NCBI GenBank assembly: GCA_937893225.1
Contig: CALBJM010000161.1
Span: 1-5,802 of the forward strand
Direction of reading: 5' to 3'
Length of the DNA: 5,802 nucleotides
Source: an uncultured Erysipelotrichaceae bacterium
Lineage (GTDB): Bacteria > Bacillota_I > Bacilli_A > Erysipelotrichales > Erysipelotrichaceae
Of the stretch, positions 1-5,802 are shown piece after piece. Numbering within the stretch: position 1 is the first letter of the stretch; each line of letters starts with the position of its first letter. The translations under genes were made by a program, and so were the position numbers. Below the pieces are notes generated by a model. That model saw only the letters and a program-made list of their open reading frames with translations. It was not told where the DNA came from and ran no database searches.

Positions 1-1
1 T

Positions 2-1675
2 GATGAATATAAAAGATGGAAAGAAAAAGATTTATTAGACATTGATCTTAATACAGAATTAGATAGTATTGCGGAAGATGATGATGCAATCAAAGAACGT
101 TTTGCGGTTGCACTGCAATTTGGTACTGCAGGTTTGCGTGGGACGCTTGGTGCAGGTACAAATCGCATGAATATTTGGGTCGTAAGACAGGCTACACAAG
201 GTGTTGCTGATTGGGTGAAAACACAAGGTGGCACACAAACTGTGGCAATATCTTATGATTCTCGTTTGAAGGGCTGGAATTTTGCACGTGAAGCTGCCGG
301 GGTACTTGCGGCAAATGGCATCCATGTTCGTATTTATGATGAATTAATGCCAGTTCCAGCATTGTCTTTTGCGACAAGATATTATCATTGTAATGCTGGT
401 ATCATGGTAACTGCTTCTCACAATCCTGCAAAATATAATGGATATAAAGCATATGGACCGGATGGTTGTCAAATGACAGATGATGCGGTAGCAGTTGTTT
501 ATGATAGTATTCAAAAAACAGATGTATTGACAGGTGCTAAATACATGTCTTTTGCACAAGGTGTAGAAGATGGATTGATCAAATTTGTTGGTGAAGATTG
601 TAAAACTGCTCTATATGAAGCAATTGAAGCAAGACAAGTACGTCCAGGTTTGTGTAAAACTGCAGGTTTGAAACTTGTATATTCACCACTTAATGGTACT
701 GGCCTTGTTCCTGTAACACATGTATTAAAAGACATGGGTATCACAGATATTACGATCGTTCCTGAACAAGAATATCCAAATGGATATTTCACGACATGTT
801 CTTATCCTAATCCAGAAATTTATGCGGCAATGGAAAAGGGTGTCGAATTGGCAAAAGAAACAGGTGCAGACCTTATGCTTGCAACGGATCCAGATGCGGA
901 TCGTGTAGGTATTGCGATGAAGTGCCCGGATGGATCATATGAGCTTGTTTCTGGTAATGAAATGGGTGTTCTTTTGTTGGATTACATTTGTGCTGGTAGA
1001 AAAGAAAAAGGTACGATGCCTGATAGACCAGTAGCTGTTGAATCTATTGTTTCAACGCCTTTGGCAGAAAAAGTTGCGGAGCATTATGGTGTTGAATTAA
1101 GGCATACATTGACTGGCTTTAAGTGGATTGGTGATCAGATAGCAAAGTTAGAAGAGGCTGGTGAAGTAGATCGTTTCATTTTTGGTTTTGAAGAGTCTTA
1201 TGGATATTTGGCTGGACCATATGTGCGTGATAAAGATGCTATTATTGGTTCTATGTTGATTTGTGAAATGGCAGCTTATTATAGAAGTATCGGTTCTTCT
1301 ATTAAGCAGAGATTGGAAGAAATCTATACACAGTATGGCCGTTATCTGAATGTTGTGGATGCGTATGAATTCCCAGGACTTTCAGGTATGGATAAGATGG
1401 CTGGCATCATGAAGGATTTGAGAGAAAATGTACCGGAAGCATTTGGTAGTGACAAGGTTGTGAAAGTAACAGACTATTTAGATACAGAAACAACTGGTTT
1501 GCCAAAAGCAAATGTATTGCGCTATGACTTAGAAGATGGCTCAGTTTTGATCGTTAGACCAAGTGGTACAGAGCCAAAGATCAAGACATACTTTACAACA
1601 AAAGGTGCAGATCTTGCAGAGGCACAAGCAAAGAAGGATGCTTTAACAGAAGCAGTGAAACCAATTCTTGCATAA
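2..1675 (+). CDS. pgcA: Alpha-D-phosphohexomutase, probable phosphoglucomutase (PgcA/PGM2 type), 5' truncated
   Basis: Cytoplasmic enzyme expected to interconvert glucose-1-phosphate and glucose-6-phosphate through a phosphoserine, linking glycogen and nucleotide sugars to glycolysis. The frame is open from base 2 and gives 557 residues, close to the roughly 560-580 usual for the family, so only a few N-terminal residues are missing. Counting from base 2, all four family motifs are present: N-terminal FGTAGLRG (40-47); the phosphoserine loop TASHNP with active Ser139; the magnesium loop DPDADRVG with Asp296, Asp298 and Asp300; the sugar-binding loop GFEESYGY (395-402); and the phosphate-binding loop RPSGTEPK (519-526). 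GFEESYGY is typical of the PgcA/PGM2 branch and differs from the GGExSGH of the ManB/GlmM-like branches, so phosphoglucomutase is favoured, although phosphomannomutase activity cannot be excluded. The TTG at 134 and ATG at 167 lie inside conserved motifs and are not starts. The true initiator is off the left edge. The gene ends in TAA just before a terminator. Confidence 0.95.
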   Translation, partial: DEYKRWKEKDLLDIDLNTELDSIAEDDDAIKERFAVALQFGTAGLRGTLGAGTNRMNIWVVRQATQGVADWVKTQGGTQTVAISYDSRLKGWNFAREAAGVLAANGIHVRIYDELMPVPALSFATRYYHCNAGIMVTASHNPAKYNGYKAYGPDGCQMTDDAVAVVYDSIQKTDVLTGAKYMSFAQGVEDGLIKFVGEDCKTALYEAIEARQVRPGLCKTAGLKLVYSPLNGTGLVPVTHVLKDMGITDITIVPEQEYPNGYFTTCSYPNPEIYAAMEKGVELAKETGADLMLATDPDADRVGIAMKCPDGSYELVSGNEMGVLLLDYICAGRKEKGTMPDRPVAVESIVSTPLAEKVAEHYGVELRHTLTGFKWIGDQIAKLEEAGEVDRFIFGFEESYGYLAGPYVRDKDAIIGSMLICEMAAYYRSIGSSIKQRLEEIYTQYGRYLNVVDAYEFPGLSGMDKMAGIMKDLRENVPEAFGSDKVVKVTDYLDTETTGLPKANVLRYDLEDGSVLIVRPSGTEPKIKTYFTTKGADLAEAQAKKDALTEAVKPILA

Positions 1676-1683
1676 GTAGATAG

Positions 1684-1712
1684 AAGGCCTCCTGGCTGGA
1701 GGTCTTTTATTT
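1684..1712 (+). terminator. Rho-independent terminator after the phosphoglucomutase gene
   Basis: The left arm AAGGCCTCC (1684-1692) pairs with GGAGGTCTT (1698-1706) as a 9-bp GC-rich stem with one G-U pair. The loop is the five bases TGGCT (1693-1697). The T-rich run TTTTATTT (1705-1712) overlaps the end of the right arm and continues past it. It begins nine bases after the TAA stop, the classic position for an intrinsic terminator. The minus-strand side lacks a good T run, so it probably works only in the + direction. Confidence 0.88.
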
Positions 1713-1713
1713 G

Positions 1714-1733
1714 TACAAATCTTCGATTTTGTA
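1714..1733. repeat. Weak inverted repeat between terminator and glgB promoter
   Basis: TACAAA (1714-1719) is the reverse complement of TTTGTA (1728-1733). The match can be extended to TACAAATC against GATTTTGTA if one T is bulged, leaving a three-base centre. It lies just after the terminator and upstream of the candidate glgB promoter, where a regulator could bind. It is short and AT-rich, so chance is a real possibility. Confidence 0.25.
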
Positions 1734-1761
1734 TAGCAATTATTTTTCTGATAGATATGCA

Positions 1762-1770
1762 TGATAAAAT
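1762..1770 (+). promoter_or_regulatory. Candidate extended -10 promoter element for glgB-glgP
   Basis: TGATAAAAT at 1762-1770 fits an extended -10 box: TG, one base, then TAAAAT, which matches the sigma-A consensus at five of six positions. No good -35 lies at the usual spacing (only a T-rich stretch around 1742-1748), which is tolerable for extended -10 promoters. The expected transcript would start around 1776-1778 and carry a short leader of roughly 22-25 bases. A weaker alternative is TTGTAT (1729-1734) with TAGATA (1752-1757) at 17-base spacing. The terminator upstream makes some promoter in this gap likely. Confidence 0.5.
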
Positions 1771-1788
1771 GAGAATAGATTTGATCAA

Positions 1789-1795
1789 TGGAGGT
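1789..1795 (+). promoter_or_regulatory. Ribosome binding site that fixes the glgB start at 1800
   Basis: TGGAGGT contains GGAGGT (1790-1795), a strong Shine-Dalgarno match four bases before the ATG at 1800. The in-frame ATG at 1788 overlaps this element and has no ribosome binding site of its own, so 1800 is the better start. Confidence 0.85.
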
Positions 1796-1799
1796 TACA

Positions 1800-3653
1800 A
1801 TGAATCAAAATAAAATCATCGAAAGCTTCCACGAAGGACATTGTATTGAAGCATATCGTATATTTGGAGCACATTTCACTACAGAGAATCAAGAATTTGG
1901 CGTGCGCTTTACGGTATATGCACCACATGCTCGAAATATATTTGTTGTTGGGACATTTACCGATTGGGATACTTCAGCTGTCCAAATGGACCGTACGGAG
2001 CATGTAGGTATTTGGAGCGTGTTTATTAAAGGTGTTCATGAATGGGATGCTTATAAATATAAGATAGAAACGAATCGTGGAGCCTATTTATATAAAGCTG
2101 ATCCATATGCTTTCTATTCACAAACGCGTCCTGAAAATGCTAGTAAAATTTATAATTTAGAAGATATTCGGTGGAACGATGATTCTTGGATGCAAGAAAG
2201 AAGCAAAAATTTTGATAAGCCTGTCAGTATATATGAAGTGTATGCTGGTGGTTGGAAAAAGAATGGGGAATACCCATATACATATGTACAATTACAACAA
2301 GAATTGATTCCTTATGTGAAAGAAAAAGGATATACGCATATTGAGTTTATGCCGCTTTGTGAATATCCATATGATGGTTCATGGGGCTATCAAGTGAGTG
2401 GATATTATTCCTTGAATAGTCGCTATGGCAATCCAACGGAATTTGCTGCATTTGTGAATGCGTGTCATGCAGCAGGAATTGGTGTAATTATCGATATGGT
2501 TCCTGTGCATTTTGTAAAAGATGATTTTGGATTGATTGCATTTGATGGAGAAGCTTTGTATGAATATGCAGATCAAGAAAATGCTGAGTCTGAGTGGGGA
2601 ACGATGAACTTCAATCTTTGGAATGAAGAGGTGCGTTCTTTCTTGATGAGTTCTGCAGCATTTTGGTGTGAAACATATCATGTGGATGGAATCCGTGTGG
2701 ATGCCGTCAGCAATTTGATATATTGGGGCGGAAATAAAAATCGCGGTGTTAATCAAGGTAGTGTTGATTTTGTAAAACGACAAAACTATTATTTGAACCG
2801 AGAATTTCCAGGTGTGATGTTGATTGCGGAAGATAGTTCAGATTATCCTAAAGTAACGCATTCTACAGTAGATGGTGGACTTGGATTCGACTATAAATGG
2901 GATCTAGGTTGGATGAATGATACATTGAAGTACTATGCTACAGATCCTTTGTTCCGTGTCTATGATCATCATAAAATAACATTTTCAATGCATTATTTTC
3001 ATTCGGAAAGATTTTTGCTGCCATTTTCACATGATGAAAATGTGCATGGTAAAAAAACAATTATAGATCGCATGTGGGGTGACTATGATACAAAGTTTGC
3101 ACAAGTCAAAAACTTATATGCATATATGTTTGCCCATCCTGGGAAAAAGTTAAATTTCATGGGGAATGACATAGCGTCTTTCCGTGAGTTCGATGAGAAA
3201 AGAGAATTGGATTGGTTTTTGTTAGATTATCCAAAACATGCTGCATTTGCGCGCTATTTTTGTGATGTAAATACGTTGTATGCAAAAGAGTCTTGCTTGT
3301 ATAAAGAAGATTATGTAAAAGGGAATGGTTTTCAATGGATCGATGCGGATAATGCAAAGCAGTCTGTATATTCTTTTATTCGTGAAGATGATTCTGAAAT
3401 ATTGATTTGTGTTTTAAATTGTAAAGGAGAAAAATATTTGGAATATAATATTCCTGTTCCTGAAAGTGGAACGTATAAAGAAATATTAAATTCTGAAAAA
3501 GAAATGTATGGTGGATGCGGCATTTGTAATCCATCTCCATTGCAATCTTTTGAAAATGGGATGCATGGAAAGTTTAAAAATAGTATAACGATTCGTCTTG
3601 CTCCATGGGCAGCGATATGGTTGAGTAAAAAGAAGGTTACAAAGAAAGTTTGA
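1800..3653 (+). CDS. glgB: 1,4-alpha-glucan (glycogen) branching enzyme, GH13
   Basis: Cytoplasmic enzyme that cuts an alpha-1,4 glucan and reattaches the fragment by an alpha-1,6 bond, creating glycogen branches. The product is 617 residues, near the B. subtilis length and shorter than E. coli GlgB because the extra N-terminal domain is absent. Order of domains: CBM48-like beta domain (about 20-115, with GTFTDWD at 51-57), GH13 barrel (about 140-500), and a C-terminal beta domain. Branching-enzyme signatures are intact: WGYQ (Tyr197), region I DMVPVHF (Asp232, His237), region II GIRVDAV (Arg299, nucleophile Asp301), region III IAEDSS (acid/base Glu344) and region IV SHDENVHGKK (His411, Asp412). 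Variants from the common form are AED for AEE, HDEN for HDEV, YEVYAGGW for YEVHxGSW, GNDIA for a GxEFG-like motif, and a shortened stretch between regions II and III. Start 1800 is chosen from its Shine-Dalgarno. The gene is followed closely by glgP, consistent with one transcript. Confidence 0.95.
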   Translation: MNQNKIIESFHEGHCIEAYRIFGAHFTTENQEFGVRFTVYAPHARNIFVVGTFTDWDTSAVQMDRTEHVGIWSVFIKGVHEWDAYKYKIETNRGAYLYKADPYAFYSQTRPENASKIYNLEDIRWNDDSWMQERSKNFDKPVSIYEVYAGGWKKNGEYPYTYVQLQQELIPYVKEKGYTHIEFMPLCEYPYDGSWGYQVSGYYSLNSRYGNPTEFAAFVNACHAAGIGVIIDMVPVHFVKDDFGLIAFDGEALYEYADQENAESEWGTMNFNLWNEEVRSFLMSSAAFWCETYHVDGIRVDAVSNLIYWGGNKNRGVNQGSVDFVKRQNYYLNREFPGVMLIAEDSSDYPKVTHSTVDGGLGFDYKWDLGWMNDTLKYYATDPLFRVYDHHKITFSMHYFHSERFLLPFSHDENVHGKKTIIDRMWGDYDTKFAQVKNLYAYMFAHPGKKLNFMGNDIASFREFDEKRELDWFLLDYPKHAAFARYFCDVNTLYAKESCLYKEDYVKGNGFQWIDADNAKQSVYSFIREDDSEILICVLNCKGEKYLEYNIPVPESGTYKEILNSEKEMYGGCGICNPSPLQSFENGMHGKFKNSITIRLAPWAAIWLSKKKVTKKV

Positions 3654-3658
3654 GGAAG
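3652..3658 (+). promoter_or_regulatory. glgP ribosome binding site overlapping the glgB stop
   Basis: GAGGAAG at 3652-3658 includes AGGA (3653-3656), six bases before the glgP ATG at 3663. It overlaps the last two bases of the glgB TGA (3651-3653). Ribosomes ending glgB therefore sit on the glgP initiation site, which suggests translational coupling. Confidence 0.8.
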
Positions 3659-3662
3659 AAGT

Positions 3663-5802
3663 ATGTTTAAGAATAAAGAGGAATTTAAACAAGAATATAC
3701 GCGAAGACTTGTAGAAAGTTATGGGTGTGCTGTAGAAGATACGCATCCAACTGAAAAGTATATGGTTCTTGGCACAATGGTTAGAGATTATGCCAATGTG
3801 AATTGGAAAGATACAAAAGCAGCATTGAAGCATTTGGGTGCTAAGCAAGTGTATTATTTTTCAATTGAATTCTTGCTTGGAAAGATGTTGACAAGTAATT
3901 TAAAGAATCTTGGCATTTATGATATGGTCGTAGATGGTTTAAAAGAATTGGGTATTTCTTATGATGCATTAGCAAATTTGGAATTGGATCCAGGTCTAGG
4001 AAACGGTGGACTTGGTAGACTTGCTGCGTGTTTTATGGATTCAGGTGCTTCTTTGGGGTTACCTTTGAACGGAAATTGTATTCGTTATCGTTCTGGTTTA
4101 TTTGAACAAGTTATCAATGAAGCTGGAGAACAGGTAGAATTACCAGATTATTGGATGCGTTATGGAAATCCATGGGAAATCCGTAAACCAAAGCATGCGG
4201 TAGAAGTAGAATTCTATGGACATATTGATTCTTGGTATGATGAAGATGGGACAATGCATTTTGAGCATCGTGATTCAACAAAAGTAATGGCTGTTCCATA
4301 TGATATGGCTTTGATTGGAGCAAATACGATTTGTACGAATACATTGCGTTTATGGAGTGCTGAGCCAGCTAGTAAGCCAATGTATATGTCAGAAAGAGAT
4401 TATTTGTCTCTTGTAGACGATATTTGTTTGAAGTTATATCCTGATGATTCAACAGAACAAGGAAAATATTTACGTTTGATGCAAGAATATTTCTTTGTTT
4501 GTGCTGGTGTACATTCGATTGTTGAATCACATTTGAAGCAGTATCCTTCTTTGCATAATCTTGGGGAAAAGATTGCAATACAGATGAATGATACACATCC
4601 AGTTCTTGTGGTGCCTGAATTGATGCGTGTATTGATGGATGAGTATAAATTCTCTTGGGATGAGGCATTTAAGATCGTTCAAGAGACTTGTGCATATACA
4701 AATCATACTGTTATGGCTGAAGCATTAGAGAAGTGGCCAATGGCATATGTGAGAAATCTTCTTCCTCGTATTGCGATGATCATTGAAGAAATTGATCGTC
4801 GATTTGCACAATATGTATGGGAGCATTGTCCTGATGATCCTGGAATGGTAGAAAGAGTTCGTGTAATCCAAAATGATACAGTGCATATGGCAAACTTGGC
4901 CATTGTTGGTTCACATTCTATCAATGGTGTTGCGAAAATCCATAGCGAAATCTTGAAGGATGATTTGTTCCGTGATTTCTATCGTTTGTTCCCAGATCAT
5001 TTTTCTAACAAAACAAATGGCATAACACCTAGAAGATGGATGTTGTATTGCAACCCACAGGAAAAGAAATTTTTAGATGATTTGATTGGTACAGGTTATG
5101 AATCAGATTATAAACAATTTGATAAGTTGATGCAGTATGTGGATGATCCTGCTGTACAAGATGCTTTCCTTGAAATGAAACAGGAAAGAAAAAATATTCT
5201 AGCGAAATATATTGCTGAAAAGACAGGCGTACAAGTAGATCCAACTTCTATCTTTGATTCTCAAGCAAAACGTTTGCATGCATATAAGCGTCAATTATTG
5301 AATGTGATGAATATCATTTATAGATATCAAAGAATCAAGGATGATCCAAATTATACAATGCAGCCACACACATACTTATTTGCGGCTAAAGCAGCTGGTG
5401 CATATACATTTGCGAAAAAGGTTATCAAGTTGATCAATTGCGTGGCAAAGGTCGTGAATAATGATCCAGATGTCAAGGGTATGATCAAGGTTGTTTTCTT
5501 GCCAAACTATTGTGTCACAATGAGTGAAATTCTTGTGCCTGGTACAGATGTTTCTGAACAGATTTCTACAGCTGGTAAAGAAGCAAGTGGTACTGGAAAC
5601 ATGAAGTTCATGATGAATGGTGCAGTAACACTTGGAACATTGGATGGTGCGAATGTAGAAATCGATGGACTTGTTGGTAGGGATAATGATGTAATCTTTG
5701 GTCATACAGTTGAAGAACTCAATGATATGAAATATAGCTATAGATGTCAGGAGTACATCAATTCCGATAGTCGTATTTCTCGTGTATTGCATTCCTTAGT
5801 AG
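3663..5802 (+). CDS. glgP: Glycogen/maltodextrin phosphorylase, GT35, 3' truncated
   Basis: PLP-dependent cytoplasmic enzyme that phosphorolyses terminal alpha-1,4 glucose units to give glucose-1-phosphate. The frame stays open from ATG 3663 to the right edge, giving 713 residues; bacterial homologues are about 750-815 long, so a C-terminal piece is missing. Conserved blocks in order: YFSIEFLLGK near 65-74, DPGLGNGGLGRL (109-120), NDTHP (309-313), TNHT (346-349, His348 matching muscle His377), HSINGVAKIH, FSNKTNGITPRRW, the phosphate-site block KRLHAYKRQ (Lys536, Arg537, Lys542), the PLP signature EASGTGNMKF with Schiff-base Lys648 (muscle Lys680), and DGANVEI from 661. The short N-terminus lacks the region carrying animal phosphoserine control. 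Ala540 replaces the Glu seen in muscle enzyme. Preference for glycogen or for maltodextrin (MalP) cannot be settled from sequence; glgB next door favours glycogen. It is probably cotranscribed with glgB, nine bases upstream. Confidence 0.95.
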   Translation, partial: MFKNKEEFKQEYTRRLVESYGCAVEDTHPTEKYMVLGTMVRDYANVNWKDTKAALKHLGAKQVYYFSIEFLLGKMLTSNLKNLGIYDMVVDGLKELGISYDALANLELDPGLGNGGLGRLAACFMDSGASLGLPLNGNCIRYRSGLFEQVINEAGEQVELPDYWMRYGNPWEIRKPKHAVEVEFYGHIDSWYDEDGTMHFEHRDSTKVMAVPYDMALIGANTICTNTLRLWSAEPASKPMYMSERDYLSLVDDICLKLYPDDSTEQGKYLRLMQEYFFVCAGVHSIVESHLKQYPSLHNLGEKIAIQMNDTHPVLVVPELMRVLMDEYKFSWDEAFKIVQETCAYTNHTVMAEALEKWPMAYVRNLLPRIAMIIEEIDRRFAQYVWEHCPDDPGMVERVRVIQNDTVHMANLAIVGSHSINGVAKIHSEILKDDLFRDFYRLFPDHFSNKTNGITPRRWMLYCNPQEKKFLDDLIGTGYESDYKQFDKLMQYVDDPAVQDAFLEMKQERKNILAKYIAEKTGVQVDPTSIFDSQAKRLHAYKRQLLNVMNIIYRYQRIKDDPNYTMQPHTYLFAAKAAGAYTFAKKVIKLINCVAKVVNNDPDVKGMIKVVFLPNYCVTMSEILVPGTDVSEQISTAGKEASGTGNMKFMMNGAVTLGTLDGANVEIDGLVGRDNDVIFGHTVEELNDMKYSYRCQEYINSDSRISRVLHSLV

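Noticed and set aside
134..1675. Phosphoglucomutase starting at TTG 134
   Set aside because: The TTG encodes Leu within the conserved FGTAGLRG motif, and good family sequence continues upstream to base 2.
1676..1799. Catabolite-repression (cre) site before glgB
   Set aside because: I looked for a CcpA-type palindrome around a central CG and found no convincing match in the gap.
1676..1799. Riboswitch or other structured leader before glgB
   Set aside because: The only strong hairpin is the terminator directly after the mutase stop. The predicted glgB leader is too short for a riboswitch.
2379..2783. Minus-strand open frame of 134 codons antisense to glgB
   Set aside because: It covers GH13 regions I and II of a clearly real gene on the other strand, and its product resembles nothing I recognise.
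3486..3848. Minus-strand open frame of 120 codons across the glgB-glgP junction
   Set aside because: It overlaps both genes and their coupling signals; the product is low-complexity Phe/Ser/Ile-rich, as expected from reverse-complemented AT-rich coding sequence.
5376..5792. Minus-strand open frame of 138 codons antisense to glgP
   Set aside because: It lies wholly inside a strongly conserved phosphorylase region including the PLP signature, and its translation is rich in Ile, Cys and His without recognisable motifs. It is a codon-bias shadow.
1..5802. Mobile element, CRISPR array, tRNA/rRNA or a novel defence-like system
   Set aside because: Almost the whole window is three conserved metabolic genes. 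No spaced direct repeats, terminal inverted repeats, transposase or RNA gene sequence was seen.

Overview
The window is an ordinary piece of bacterial carbohydrate metabolism on the + strand. It holds a 5'-truncated phosphoglucomutase gene, a complete glycogen branching enzyme gene (glgB) and a 3'-truncated glycogen phosphorylase gene (glgP). The DNA is AT-rich, ribosome binding sites are strong GGAGG/AGGA types, coding density is high, and the proteins have Firmicutes-style sequences (short GlgB without the extra N-terminal domain, PgcA-type phosphoglucomutase). This suggests a low-GC Bacillota. Some GlgB and GlgP motif variants bring to mind Erysipelotrichia or related gut lineages, but that is an impression and not something the sequence proves.

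Layout: bases 2-1675 encode the phosphohexomutase, open at the left edge. Bases 1676-1799 are the only real intergenic gap. It contains a convincing intrinsic terminator (about 1684-1712), a weak inverted repeat, a candidate extended -10 promoter (1762-1770) and the glgB Shine-Dalgarno. glgB runs 1800-3653. glgP starts at 3663, nine bases after the glgB stop, with its Shine-Dalgarno overlapping that stop codon, and runs off the right edge at 5802. The minus strand shows no gene that I can support.

Together the three enzymes connect the glycogen pool with glycolysis. GlgB introduces alpha-1,6 branches, GlgP releases glucose-1-phosphate from chain ends, and the mutase interconverts glucose-1-phosphate and glucose-6-phosphate, so it serves both synthesis and breakdown. 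The terminator and promoter suggest that the mutase is transcribed separately from a glgB-glgP operon. Glycogen synthase (glgA) and ADP-glucose pyrophosphorylase (glgC/D) are not in view and may lie to the right.

All three enzymes keep their catalytic residues where these can be checked. I found no mobile element, CRISPR array, RNA gene or evidence of an undescribed system. The observations worth a second look are modest: the compact, motif-divergent GlgB subtype, the regulatory layout of the gap, and start-site corrections.
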